A DNA stretch of 64,000 bases from Asterias rubens. Its lineage: Eukaryota > Echinodermata > Asteroidea > Forcipulatida > Asteriidae. Below, in pieces: positions 36,236 through 50,100 of the stretch; the stretch's first letter is position 1; every line of letters begins with the position of its first letter. Made by a program: the position numbers and the translations under genes. The notes under the pieces are model-generated. The model was not told the origin of the DNA, did no database searches, and saw only the letters and a program-made list of their open reading frames with translations. The stretch covers positions 9,887,883 through 9,951,882 of the forward strand of contig NC_047081.1 in NCBI RefSeq assembly GCF_902459465.1. The letters run 5' to 3'.

Positions 36236-36808
36236 CAATCAGGTTAAAGTATCAGAGTAAGTTCTAAAGGAAAATCACAAATTCCTCCCCAGCCTCTTTG
36301 GGGCCAGGTCACACGAGGCAATAGGCAACCAGTTTCAGGCAGGAAGAAAAGCCATTCACATTTCAATGTACACCTGTTTTTCGTGTGGACAAAAAGCAGT
36401 GTTCATAAGTCGTGTGCTACCAAGTGGTCAGCAAGCATGTTGGTTGCCTCCAAGGTCAAGTTCGAGCTACGGATAAAGTCGACCATTGGGCAATTTTCCT
36501 GGTAGCCTTCCTTGAATGCTATTAGGTTTATTAAACCATGTAACATTGACTAGTGGTTGACAAAAAATGGTCGTCACTCGAACTTGCCAATAATGTTGCC
36601 TGTAAAAGTTGCATCATGTGACAAGGCTCTAACATTCATTCCACAAGCTTGAACCTTTTTTATTTGTATTTCCACAGTCTACCAAGAACCACTGTTCCCG
36701 AAGCGGATGCTATGGAAGGTGATTTTGCATTGCTGACAAGTCTGGGCTCACCGTAGATGATGAGAGTTTGGTAAAGGGTCACCATCAAGTTTAATAACAT
36801 CTCGACAA

Positions 36809-37057
36809 GGGCCGCAATTTCACAGAGCTGCTAAGCACAACAATTTGCTTAGCATGAAATTTCTTCTTTGATAAAAACAGGATTACCAACCATATTTCCA
36901 TTTGTTGCATATTCGTTGTAACTGGTATTCAGCTGTTGTTTGCTTACCCTGAAAACCACGTGGACATTTTGTTGGTAACCTGTTTTTTTTTTATCAAAGG
37001 AATATATTTCATGCCAAGCAATTTTTGTGCTTAGCAGCTCTATGAAATTTGGCCTTG
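36809..37057 (+). mobile_element. Hairpin element, second copy of the 'AAGCACA' family
   Basis: GGGCCGCAATTTCACAGAGC to AGCTCTATGAAATTTGGCC, with inverted TTTGATAAAAACAGG arms. Confidence 0.65.
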
Positions 37058-37536
37058 ATGTGATCATTAGACGGCTTAACTTTTCAGCTTGCTTTCCGAC
37101 AAAATCATCAAGAATATTCATTGAATATCTCAAAGGACTCTCCTTAAGTCAAACACTGAGGTAGTCTACCTCCATGGTTTCAACCAGCAGAATTTGCTTA
37201 CATTATCCGAAATTCCACAACATCAAGACTATACAATCAACCAACCAACGCACAAGCAATCATCTCGATAAGCCAACAAATTGCTCGTGTTTTTGAAATT
37301 TTACACAAGTGACTATGCTTGAAACAAAACTAAGCTCGTCTTGCAAAGTTGCAATAATTAATGCAGGGTAACTAAGTGAGCAAATAATTGTTTATATTTG
37401 TTTCCTCTTTTCAGCTGTCGTGTGCAGTGTTGACTATAGCTGGATCTGTTGCGATGTGCATCGGTGAAGAAAAACCTCAGACATTCAACAACAGACAGCA
37501 AGGTAACTTTGAAATTTCTTTGTTGTCACCATTGCA

Positions 37537-37926
37537 TTTAGAGACTCTGGACACTATTGGTAATTGTCAAAGACTAGCCTTCACAGTTTGTGTATCTCAA
37601 CACTTACATAAAATAACAAACCTGTGAGAATTTGAGCTCAATCGGTCATCGAAGTTGCGAGATAATAATGAAAGAAAAAAACACCCTTGTCACACGGAGT
37701 TGTGTGCGTTTACATGGTTGATTTCGAGACCTCAAGTTCTAAATCTGAGGTCTCGAAATCTAACTCATAAAAAATTACTTCTTTCTCGAAAACTACGTCA
37801 CTTCAGAGGGAGCCGTTTCTCACAATGTTTTATACCATCAACCTCTCCCCATTACTCGTCACCAAGAAAGGTTTTATGCTAATAATTAGTTTGAGTAATT
37901 ACCAATAGTGTCCCGTTGCCTTTTAA
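37537..37926 (+). mobile_element. ~380-bp-family element
   Basis: It carries GACTCTGGACACTATTGG at the left, CCAATAGTGTCCCGTTGCC at the right and the central GAGACCTCAAGTTC hairpin. Intergenic. Confidence 0.72.
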
Positions 37927-38424
37927 GTCCACCCGGAAGTTTTAGTAAAGAGATAAAGGAGTTCCCAAATCAATCACTTTTGAGAGTTTGAAAGTGTCAA
38001 GTTCATTGAGATTGGAGGTCACGTTTTGATGGAAGAAAAACAACACCCGAAGTAAGCAAACAAACAACTAAACAACCGAATAAGCAAACACACGATCACT
38101 GATCTGTTAATATCAGAAGTGTTGTGTGTGCCTGTATGCAAAGGACTTTTGTGATAGGAGTTGGTAGCCGGTCTTGCTTCTGACTATTCTTCCGGCCTAT
38201 ATTAGACCCTAACAAGTTTATAAAAAGTAGCATTTGTACTTAAAAATCAGTTATTTTCTCCCACAGTTTGAGACACTTTGATGTTGAGGCTAAACAACGC
38301 TTTTTGGGACTGTGTCAACTCCAACCAAGATACTCCACAAGGTCAACCTTCCAAGTGAGCTCAACTGGACCATGATGGCGCTCTACTGACTGCGTGATGA
38401 CACTCATTGAGAAGACTATCTAGG

Positions 38425-38572
38425 GGCCTTTTTCAAACCTCGGCTTGGGCTCCGGCTCTGGCTTCAGGCTCCGTTTGATGTTCGAACCACAGTGCTCCAA
38501 AAACCCTAAAACAAAGCCAATGGCAAGCCGGAGTCAGAGCCCGAGACAAGGTTTGGAAAAGGCCCTTATTGT
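38425..38572 (+). mobile_element. Inverted-repeat element with 'GGGCCTTTTTCAAACCT' ends
   Basis: GGGGCCTTTTTCAAACCTCG to GGTTTGGAAAAGGCCC, with GGCTCCGGCTCTGGC / GCCGGAGTCAGAGCC inside. Confidence 0.6.
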
Positions 38573-39259
38573 AATGCTAAAACTATAGTCCGAGTAGTTC
38601 AATGATTCCGTCAAAATCCAAAGCCATATTGCAACTCGGAATTCACTGCATTAAATGCATCAGAAGTTGGCTGCATGTGTAAAAACCTGGTTTTATGATG
38701 ACAATCTTGGCTGGCTTAAGCATCAAATTCTCCGTTGCAGTATATCGGTTTCTTTAGATTTTGACGGATTCAGTGTAGTTTTAAGAATACAACTTAAGAG
38801 TTGGTACTTCAAGATAGTCCCCCTGATTCAATCAAAATCCAAAACCAATTGCAACTCTAACATTTCACATCAGTTGGCTGCAAGAAATGCGTACACCTGG
38901 TTTATGAAGCCAAGCGGTGCTTGTTTTGGAAATCAATCAATCAATTCCCCACATTCAATTGCAATATACATTTGGATTTTGATCAGTGAAGTTAAGAAAT
39001 TAAAATAACTTTAAAGATGATACAGCTTTCCTAAATACAATGTAAAGATCGGTGGATGTTTTGTTTGAAAGCATAAAATAGACAGAATGCATGTTTGTTT
39101 GTTTTTTAATAAATGTTATGCTTGAGTAGAATCCGCAATGCGAACCCTCACCCACAGCCACATCACCATAATCTTTACACTAATCCCAACTCATTAATCC
39201 TAACCCAATTTACTTCACTTATCATAACTAATTAATCCTAACCAACTAACCACGCTCAC

Positions 39260-39412
39260 CTTACCTTATGCACTGACGTCATATTAGAAGTAAAACGGTC
39301 ATGACACTGTTGGTAATGCTCCCATTGTTCACTCTCGGCCAATGAGCTGCAACTTTTAGCTGAGGGCGCCCTACTGGTAACATGACGTCATGCGCATAAG
39401 ATCTATTACACA
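39260..39412 (+). repeat. Element bounded by TGACGTCA inverted motifs
   Basis: CTTATGCACTGACGTCATAT and ACATGACGTCATGCGCATAAG form the ends. Interior is non-coding. Confidence 0.5.
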
Positions 39413-39707
39413 CCAACCCTTAACACATTCACAGTTCAACCTGCGCGATGTATAATAAAATCAATTACATATTTTTTTCTTAAACTTGCATTTTGTCTGT
39501 ATAACTTAATATGCCAAAAGCATTTCTTGAATTTTTGCCACATGGCAGCAGTATCATGTTCATTGTGCGCGGTTTGCCATTAAGACTCTAATAGTTTTTG
39601 AAATGTAACATGAATTATTTTTTGTTTTAAATAAGTTAATGTATAGTTTAAATAAATTGATGAATTAAATCATGAAAATGTAAAATGATGTCACTGTTTA
39701 TACATTT

Positions 39708-39790
39708 GTGTAAGATACCCCCTAGCTCAGTCTTCACTATAGGCTAAGGCGTAAGATACCCCCAGCTCAGTCTTCACTATAGGCCAAGGT
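39708..39790 (+). repeat. Two-copy direct repeat of about 43 bp
   Basis: GTAAGATACCCCC then AGCTCAGTCTTCACTATAGG, twice in a row. Confidence 0.75.
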
Positions 39791-41131
39791 CCCCGGTTTG
39801 CCATTCTGGGAGTCGAATTACATGTTAAGAATGGCGAGCGTGTAAATGTGTCGCATAAAATGGCACACTCCACATTATCATACATGGTGATACCGACTCC
39901 CAAAATGGCACAACCAAGATAAATTCAATGATCGCTGAGATCAAGTTATCTATTACTTTACTTTGCACTTTAAAGACAAAATCTTTATATCACTTTTCTC
40001 TCAATTTTTATCCCAGGCCTCGGTTTGAAAAACCGAAGATGAACCCGTGAAGAGTACACTTCTACTGCATTTGGAAGTAAAGCGTGTGTATGTCTAAATG
40101 GTTAAATTTGACAGTAAATATAATGTTTACTTACTCAGTGAACTTATTTTGTATTGATGCGTTTATTAATTCAGTGTTAAGAAAGTACAGAGAAAATTGG
40201 TGGAGAATAATAAAGCTTAAAAGCACCCACATTGAGGTAGTTTGTTGACCTATTTTATTGACCTATTTTATTTTAGTTATTTAATTTAACCGTATAGAGA
40301 TGATCTATTTGCATTCTTTTAGGGGTTGGGGTGGGTTTAACTGCAATAACGAAATGGGAGCTCTAATTTTGTCAAGAAAATTTGGCATCATTTTAAAACC
40401 TGCTGCAGATGGAGGGTTATGATTAAGATGGGGGCATAATAAAATACAATGTACAAAGTGGTTGCAGACTTTCAATAAACCTAAACTTAACTGCATTTGA
40501 CTAAAATGCAGTCTTAATACAGATGAATATTTCCCATTTGAAATACTGTAAGCTTGTGTCGATGCTTATTTTAATTGCTACAATCAAAATAAGGATTAAT
40601 GAACAAATTTGCGATTAGGGGGGGGGGGGTGGACGACGGGGTGGGTTTCTTGCCAATTTAAGCTGCAGTTTCCATTTGCCCCCCCCCCCCGCGTCCATTC
40701 TGCCATTAGAAGATCCACAAATTGTTCAATGTGTTGATTAATTTTCAAACACCTCATGTAGGTTTATTAGTATAATATGAACACTCCCGAATTCCGACAA
40801 AACTACTCCGTGGTAGTACAATATAAAGCAATAAACAACTTCTCAAAAGAACATCAACACAGTAGATACACTCCCACATCAGATTGTGTCACAACAGACC
40901 AAAATAAGGCTAACAACTGACCTTCATCAAACAAAGTAGTTATGCAACGGTCTGCCTTCTCGCCTCGCCTGAGAGAACAGAGAAGCGACATACATAATAC
41001 GCATGCATTGACTAGACATTAAATTGAATACAAAGAAACACAAATTTCAAGCTTGGTAACTGAAACGGATCCCGTTTTAAAGGCAAAAAAATAATGTGGT
41101 ACTGATTTAGACTAAGATTTGGGTCAACAAG

Positions 41132-44100
41132 ATGGATAACGAAGCTTTCGAACTGGAAAGTAAGAAGGAAAAAGGCTTGCCGTCAAATGGGCATGCCTTT
41201 CTACCGAACGGGAACCTCGGAGGAAACGAGGAGGAGGCGATCGGGATGCCGTCTTCTCCCGGGGTTGAGAACTCTGAAGACGGACGGTATGAGTTGGTGC
41301 GAGGGGTGGCTGACTCCGGGAACGGTCAGAAACTAGATGAGCTTTTGACGGAGTGGGCAGAACTTGGATGGATACGGGATTGGAGAAACGAAGAGGGTTT
41401 GACTCTTTATGCTGACGCCATCACCGATGGATATATGGGTTAGTTTTTCGATATATGAGTTGCCGTTTCCATTACGAGTAATGGGGAGAGGTTGATCGTA
41501 TAAAACATTGTGAGAAACAGCTCCCTCTGAAGTGACGTAGTTTTCGAGAAAGAAGTAATTTTCCACAAACTTTGACAAGTCTTTGACAATTACCAATAGT
41601 GTCCACTGTCTTTAACTCAATCATAAAGCAAAATAATGAAAATACTTTTCGCCAAGGGAAAACAAACCTTGTTATATATTTGGTTTTCGGTGACACCATG
41701 TGTGCTCCTGCCAGGTAGGGTTTGTTCTTTTACTCAATGCTATATATTCTACTCCCGCGGAGTAGATTTATCGGATCAGTGTTCGAGATACTTCTAAGTT
41801 CTGAAAAGCACTGTCCTGCTTTTTACGGAAGGTAAAGAAAATGGCTGGGACTACTTCTTTAGCTTTTAGGATCGTTATTAACTGCACTGCCGCAGGACGT
41901 ATCCTCATCGATGGGTACTTAAAGGCAGTGGACACTAATTACTCAAAATAATTATTAGCATAAAACCTTACTTGGAAACGAGTAATGGGGAGAGGTCTAT
42001 AGTACAAAACATTGTGAGAAACGGCTCTCTCAGAAGTGACATAGTGTTTGAGAAAGAACTAATTTTTGACGAATTTGATTTCGAGACCTCAGATTTAGAA
42101 TTTGAGGTCTCGGAATCAAGCATCTGAAAGCACGCATTTCTGTGTGACAACTGTGTGTTTTCTTTCATTACTATCTCGCAACTATACATTGACCGATTGA
42201 GCTCAAATTTTCACAGGTTTGTTATTTTATGCATATGTTGAGATACACCAAGTGAGAAGACTGGTCTTTGACAGTTACCAATAGTGTCCGTGTCTTTAAA
42301 GTTGGTCTCAAACGTTTCTGTTAGGTGACAGAATAGCCCGTTTAGTTCGCACTCGGAGTCTGTTTTTCCCAGGGACTATCCTATAGTAGGCTTTGAATGG
42401 GGTGATCGCGTAATGACTCTCCGTGCGAATCTCGCGAGGTCACCGGCTCACTCAAAAAGGTTAGACAAATCGTATTTCAAAGGATGTTTTTGAAAGGAAA
42501 ACTCTCGGCTTTTATTTGACCTGACAGCAAGGATACTGGCAGGCAAGCAGAAATCATAAAACAGTTCCACTTTATAACGTGTATGCTGTATATGCCGCAA
42601 TGTCTGTGTCGTGTATTAGACGAACAAGAAAAATACAAACAACAAAATATTAATGAAAGAATGTTGCTTAAAGGCAACGGACACATTTGGTAATTGTCAA
42701 AAACCATTATTCTCGCTTGGTGTATCCCAATATATGCATAAAGTAAAAAAAAAACATGTGAAATTTGCATAAATTGAAGTTGTATAGAAATAATATTGAA
42801 AGGAAAAACACCATTGTTGTACAAATGTGTGTGCTTTGAGATGCATCAGAGAGGCTTCAGGTTCTTTCTCGGTCTTTTTCAGATTCAAGTTATTCATTCA
42901 TTATTTGAGTGAGAATTTACCTCTTTCTCGAAAGCTATACGTTACCTCAGAAGGAGTCGTTTCTAACAATGTTCTTTACTATCAACAGCTCTCCTTTTTT
43001 TGTAATACCAAGTAATTTTGTTTGCAAATATAAATTTTGAGTTATTACCAAACGTGTCATGACTTTAACGAAGTGGTGATACTTTTGAGAATACACCAAG
43101 CAAACAACGCTTTTTAATGAAACAATCAATCGGTGTGGCAAAATCAAAACTAGTCTCCTGGCGATGACTAGAGCTAGCTAGTCGAAACGTTGAGATCAAT
43201 ATTAACGAAAAGCTATAACGACAAGTCCCCTCGGCCCCCTGAAGCTAAAGTAGTCCCGCCGGATGTTCTCTCTTTTGCCAGGTAGTAGTTAAAAGCAGTA
43301 AACAATTTTTTTGTCTCAAAAATTCCGAAGATCTACACTTTGCGGTAGTAGAATAGTATAGGCTGGAGGCTAAAGAACGGCAATATTCTTAAACAAGTGA
43401 ATACCACAAATGTATATTAAAATCAAAATTAATAACTTCATTCCCTGATAAATTAATGACACCCACTTAATGAATTGCACTCTGTTCACAGACGTTATCA
43501 ACACACTTCTTCACCACGATATTCCGCTAGGGGACGCCCTCCTACGAGCCATTGATGCTGAACTTGGTGAAGCAATCCAGGCAATATGTGACTATATTCA
43601 ACCACATCAGGTATAAAGTCAATACTAGATGTTTGTTTTATACTAATAAAACAAAACAAAAATTATACATTCCCAAATAACTTTAGTAAACTTTATTTTG
43701 TATAAGATGTATTAAATTGGTTGAGTTTTTAAATTTATTGAATTGATTGAATTTATTTAAATAATTAAATTTATTGACAATTAATCGACTTTATCGAATT
43801 TTTCGATATTAGCGAACTTATCGAAATCATCGAATATTGATTTGATTACATTCATTGCATTAATTGCATTTATCGAATTTGTTCTTTAATTTTTGCAAAT
43901 TTATACAATTTATGTAGGTTACTTAATTTATAACAAACAACAACAACAGCATCTATTTTTACTTGTTGATGACAAGGACATTTCCGAGTCCACACTTAAT
44001 GGTAACTGCGACAACGATGACTTCCACCCTGCTGTTACGCCTCTGGTCCTGGCTGCCCAACGGAATGACTTCAACACAGTGCAGGTAAAAACCCGGGCAT

Positions 44101-47100
44101 AAAGGCAAAAAAATAAAATAAGGGTCCTGCCTTTTTTGGAAATAAAAAAGAATGATGAGTTTTTAAAACTGGGGGCCCGAAACATGTTTTAAGATAAAGC
44201 GTTTTTCGTCTTGGATAGTTAAAACGTATCCTTGTTTTTTCGTTAAAAAAGAAAGAGAGATAAGGGAGGTGGCCTCTAAGAAGGAAGCGGGTGGGGACAA
44301 CCCCAAATTAAGGACAACCAGTACAACCCAGTCTTTGGCAGCGATGGTCTTTGTTTCTAAACTAAACCATTTGAAATCAAACCAAATCATGTTGTTTTTA
44401 TTATATGCTTATGTTGTTGCTGCACTTGGAAGGTCCAAGGTTTGTTCATTCTTATGGACCCTGCTGTTTAATGAAAACATGTCTCAATAATGCTTTATCC
44501 TGAAGACGAACGGGATAATTATTGTTCGAAACGTCAAGACCAATCCGGCTCTTTTCAGAGCCAACACTCCCTCAAAAGAGAATTATTACACGCCCGCGCG
44601 CAAGTTTACTATTTTTTTTATAGTTTATTCTTGTCTCAGCACTGTTTAAAATTTCCTTTCAATACAAGTTACTGGTGGGAATTGGCGGAAAGCTTGAGGA
44701 ACCTCGACTTGCCCAAGGGGGCGATATGACCCTCACCCAGGCCACTTCATATCTCCAGATTTACCGCGCACTGTCCCAGCCGGCCTTCATTCTGGCCACG
44801 CAGGTCGACATCTTCGGACACCTCTTCCAGCTAAGCCACAAACTCCGGACATTGAGCCAGCTTTGGGAAGACTTTGGGGCAAAGTACGATGAGATGGCCA
44901 GCGATGTTGATGCGTTTGCCGGGGAAATGCTCGGGCAGTCCAGCTCGACCGAGGAGGTAAACATGTGTATTTACAGTTCTGTAAAACAGTAAACTTCATC
45001 AATCTATTCGAATATTTTTTTTATAACCGCTGGATTCTAGACACATTTGGTAATTGTCATAGTTGGGTTCTCCCAACATATGCATTAAGGAACAAATCTG
45101 TGAAAATTTAGCTCAATTGGTCATCGAAAATGATAAAAGGAAACAAAAAAAACAATTGTTGCACATTTTGTGTTCCAAGATGTCTTAGAAAGCCTGTCTA
45201 AGATTAAAATAGTTTTGGTGAGAAATTACCTCTTTATCAAAAAACGTGACGCAACGTAAATGTAACGTAACTCAACGTAAATGTAACGCAACGAAACTTA
45301 ACGTAACGTAAATGTAACTCAACGCAACGTAACGTAACGTAACGTAACGTAACGTAACGTAACGTAACGTAACGAGCGCAACGTAATTTAAATCACGCTT
45401 CAGCCAATTTGTCGATGTTCATCCTAAATCATTTTGAATTTACCCAGTCAGTTTTGCTTGTGGTGATTTCATTTGATGATTTTATTTCAACAGATCTTGG
45501 CACTGTTTCGTTTTCACAATACCAACAAGTATAGAAACAAAGAAGGGGCACAACATCCTCTCTCCAAGATGTTCGAAGCGATCAAGTATCAACAAAAACA
45601 GGTGATCTTTGTGGTTTAATATTCTTAAAGGTGCTGGACACCGTACTTTCGTAAAGGGCCTATGGGTCAAAATGCAATGTTGTCGTACAAACACATCAAA
45701 CACAAAATGTTTTACACAGTTTATATCCCATCCTCGTTCCCATTATTGTTCTTCTCAGTTCATAGCTCATCCTCGTTCCTACTATTGTTCTTCTCAGTTC
45801 ATAGCTCATCCTCATTCCCAGAAGGCTATCATTGCGCAGTTCTACCAGAACCTTCTGAGCTGGAACGAGAAGGGTGTCCTTCATCAAATTTTGCTCGCAC
45901 TTTTGGTAATTCTGGGGTATCCAATCATCTGCCTGCTCTACATAATCTTCCCCGTTTCCAAGGTTGTCAACTTCGCCCGGCTCCCGTAAGTGTAGACTGG
46001 TCCCCTGTCTTTATCCGGAACCACTGATTTCGGATATTTACTTCTATTGTACACTCTGTAAAAACCTATTTGTGGGCCTTATCCGTTCTGAGTCAAAATG
46101 ACACAGAAAAAGGGTCAACAAGTTACGCAGAGTTTTATACAATCCTATTTCTAACCACTTCGGGTCGATCTGGGACCCGAAACCACTAATTTTTGTTTCC
46201 CTCTGTAGGTATGTTAAGATGCTGATGAAAATGGGTTCTGGTCTGACTTTCTTGGCTTTTATCCTTGCGGCGAGTGTTCTGGACAGAAACCGCTACAAGG
46301 CGACCTTTTGGGCACTTCATTGGTTCATTCTTATATGGGCCATAGGTAAGTCTCTCTTTTTTTGTGCAACAGGTTGTTATTTCATGCATTATATGTTGGG
46401 ATAAGAGAATGCTGTTTTAATTTGTTTTATTTTATTTTTATTTTTATAAAACAACAGTGATTTGTATTAATCCTAGGGTTGATGTGGTCGCATATGAAGG
46501 TTATATCGACTAAAGGAATAGTGAAACATTTGTCAGACAGTGCGAACATTCAAGACGCTTTTGTATTGGCCCTCTTCTTTGTTGTGTTCTTCCTCCGCTG
46601 GAACGGAAGATTAATTGTAAGTTTTTTTTTAGAATTCTATTTATTTTTTAAAAGGGGCTTTTTATACCTTTTTTGCAGATCAATTTCGTTTTGCCATGAC
46701 ATGAATTCTTATTTCTGAATAGCTATGTATGTACCGTATTTTCCTTCCGGATAAGACGCATCCTGACTTTTCAGACACACAAAACATCGGCGCGCCTTAT
46801 CTTTCGGTGCGTCTTGTCTGCTGACGATTGATTTTTTTGGATGATCACTGCGTGAAATAACACATTTTATTCTGTCCAGTTAAATCTAATTTAAATGTCA
46901 GCTTCTAATTAAGTCATCTAATAATGTGTCAGCTTCATTAGTCGTCAAGTTTTTTGCCCCAAAAAGTGTAAACCACAGAGCTTCGTTTTCAAGAGATGTT
47001 TACAAAATGTCTAAAATAGTTTTCAAGAGATGTTTACAAAATGTCTAAAATAGATGACTGCTCAATTGCCATTGAACGTTCGTGGAAAGTGATCGGTAAC

Positions 47101-50100
47101 GGCTCTTTTAAATTGCAATGTTTACTGTTCTGTTTATTATTCTGTAAATTACAAAGTGTTTATATCGGTCATCTTTATCTTTTGTTTTACTGTCATGGCT
47201 TTTAAGTATGAGTGTCAAGTGAGGAGTTGTTTTAAGTTTGAAAAAATAAAGGCCTCAGTTGAAAAAAGATAAGAAACAAATACTATTCTGTTTTACATTA
47301 GATTGCACCGAATGTAGCTCTTCGTCCCAGACGCGCTGCCGTCAACGGAACATTCCTGAACAGTCCGTCCTACATAGAGTTGCAAGACCACGTGAATCTA
47401 GCCCTGAGCAGTCTCCATGGCAAACTGGCAGGCACGACAGTTGAAGGCGTGGGGGAGATTGCGATGAAGGTGCTGTCAAGCTGTTGGCTTGACCCCACGG
47501 AAACGACTGTTGTTCCGTTGACGACGTCGTCGTCGGAGTTCAATTCTTACCTGCAAGATCACGTGGAATTTGACTCCTACCACCCCGAGATCATCGCCGA
47601 AGGTCTGTTCGGGATCGTCATAACCGTGTCTTTCTTGCGATTGATGAACGTCCTCCTGGTCAGTGAGGCAATTGGGCCGCTGAGAATCTCCTTCGGAGCT
47701 ATGGCCGGTGATGTAGGGAAGTTTCTTATCTTGTTTTCGGTGGTCTGGTTCGCCTTCAGCATCGGGCTGTCTCAGGTTCACCACTCGGCGGTGCTATGGA
47801 CGGAGCGGAAGTGCCGTGAAAACGAGAATGATCCGTGCGAGCGCACAGTTGGATTTGCCACGTAAGTATATTTTGTTTATGTCAAATATATGGACGTGAG
47901 AAGAAATCCCACCGATTCCCGAAATCCTCTGCGACTTTTCATAAAAGTTAAGATTTTTATCAAAACAATGTACACACCAACGTCAAGAAGATCGTTGTTA
48001 TCACATGTAGTATTACCGCAAGCATTAAATTATGTATAAAAAATGCATTCGCATTCGCAGGAAGTACGAAGCGGGCTGCAACCGTCACATCACAGTTGCT
48101 TTAATTCTTTGGAGGGTGAGACTGCAGCTGTTATTTCTTTCAAATTTTTATAAAAACAATCTTGCATTTTGTTTTGTGGCCCTTCAATTTAACCGCCATA
48201 TCATGGTTTCTGTTTTGCTTCAGTTCACACCGGTAGTATGTTTTCATATTCACAGGTTGTTTGTGAGTCTGTTTGATCTCTACTGGACATTGTTTGGTAT
48301 CGTGGAGAAAGATTCAGTTCGTCTACCTCCGGGCTTCCAACTTCAAGAGACCATCGGCACCTTAATGTTTGCCGCCTATCACGTCGTTGGCGTACTCGTA
48401 CTGTTAAACGCCCTCATCGGCATGCTCTCCAACACTTACATGAAGGTTGAGGTGAGTCTATAGCATCTGACGTCACACTTCGCAGACTTGATTTCAAGTC
48501 TTAGATCGCGGTTTTTCTTCTGCATCTCAGTCACCAAAAACGCACCCACATTATTAGCTATCACGCGCCTAGACTGAGCCATTGTCTTTATCCGCAAGGA
48601 TAAAGACAGGCCCCTGCTACTCAGATCCAGTGATTCCATTTGAATACATTGATATCTTCGGATAAACGTGCAGTGACTGACATATTGATCAGTTGATGAT
48701 GTCGTGCTATGCTGATCTCATTTTTAAGTCCTTAAGCCAGTTTATAGCTGGGTCCCAAGCCAGGTGAAGGGCTTCGATGCCTCCAACAAGGTGAACGAGT
48801 GGGCAGTCAGCTATCATTTGCATACTGGAAATACACGCAAACCAAGATATATTGATACATCACATGTAATGCTTCAAATCCCATCGTTTTAACTAGTGTT
48901 TTTCATCTCTTTCTTGACCGATTGTAGCAAAATGCCGACACTGAGTGGAAGTTTAACCGGACCGTCGTGTGGGGGGCCTACCTACACCCTTTGGATACCC
49001 TCCCACCACCCTTCAACCTGATACCATCCATCAAGAATGTTATCCGTTTTCTACGAGATATAGTTGGGATGTGGTTAAAATGTGCCAGACGCAAGCGTGT
49101 CAACAGGGTAAAGTTAACGATTATCGTTGCCCATCAGGTGTATTCACAATAGGAGACCTTTGAACGCTAGGTGGCAGCAGACTTACAGGTAAATGTCCAC
49201 TGTTAACGTAGTTCTGAGCATGCGCACATACCAATTACAATGGATTTTACCAAGAAGTCTGCTGCCACCAAGCGTCCCGAACGTCCCCTATTATTTAGGT
49301 ATATCAGGGAAATCTGTCCGCCGTATGGGAAATTAACATGGGCTTGAGGAGGAGGATTCAAAAGAGGGCGCTATCGGAATGAGATTGTACACAGATTTCC
49401 GTGGGGACACAATCTCCTGCCACATAGGCCTAAAAGGAGTACACCATTTTTTTGAACAAACCATATTATTTTATTTGAAGTCATGATATATCTTTTTAAC
49501 GAAAATGTGCAACTTTGTTTGAAAAGAATGGCTCGAGTAATATCATTACTGAGCCTTAGAATAAGCATGAATTTTCAAACGAAATAATATTGACGGCATC
49601 AATCAGCAGAGGTCGCCCTAACCTTGAGGGCACGATGAGTTCGTGGATTGTCGACAATAAATCTCGAGAATGTGTATTTTCTTTTCACCAGATTGAAGAA
49701 CATTCGAAGAGGGAGTTTTCGGACTACATGGTAATGAAGCTACTTCTGTATAATGTAATTTATAGATGTCTCTTTAGTTTACTTTTCATTTTAATCGGCG
49801 ATTAGGGCTCTTGTATAAATAAATATCTTTAAAAATGTTTAATTTTGGTTGTCCTTTTTCCCCGTGGTTGATCTCTGCATTTTAAAAATTGTAATGTTTA
49901 TTCATTTATTGCTGCTTCAAAGATTTGATTCTCTCTCTATGTCACATTATTGTGTTATGTGATTTTTAATGGTTGAATGTTTTAAAGGAACACGTTGCCT
50001 TGGATCGGTCGAGTTGGTCTTTGAAAAGCGTTTGTAACCGTTTGTTATAAAATGCATATGGTTGGAAAGATGTTTTAAAAGTAGAATATAATGATCCTCA

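Larger units (their letters stand above)
35077..38390 (+). ncRNA. Possible spliced non-coding transcript (exon-like segments only)
   Basis: Short segments are flanked by good splice-like signals on the + strand: 36067-36117 (TTTTCTTTCAG before, GTGGTA after), 36678-36718 (TTTCCACAG, GTGATT), 37415-37502 (CTCTTTTCAG, GTAACT), and acceptors at about 35430 and 38266. Coding phase is not consistent and no protein family is recognised. It may be a long non-coding RNA, 5' non-coding exons of the downstream channel, or chance. Confidence 0.18.
38391..41131. other. Intergenic region upstream of TRPC-like gene 1
   Basis: It contains inverted repeats (38425-38572, 39260-39412), a two-copy direct repeat and poly-G/C tracts near 40.62-40.69 kb. 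The promoter of the channel gene is presumably in the last kilobase but shows no clear core motif to me. Confidence 0.55.

Noticed and set aside
37655..37882. Open frames such as those around CHTELCAFTWLISRPQVLN found at several places
   Set aside because: They recur wherever the 380-bp inverted-repeat family occurs (also near 50807) and are not conserved as proteins; the element is non-coding.
45242..45385. AACGT array as a telomere-like or CRISPR-like repeat
   Set aside because: It is a simple pentanucleotide inside an intron, without spacers and unlike the animal telomere repeat TTAGGG.
48061..48117. Apparent extra exon between TRPC-like exons 9 and 10 (acceptor CATTCGCAG, donor AGG/GTGAGA)
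   Set aside because: Its start matches the end of the inverted-repeat element at 4815-5015, it gives the wrong phase into the pore exon, and direct joining of 47861 to 48256 restores the expected GFAT-LFVSLF sequence.
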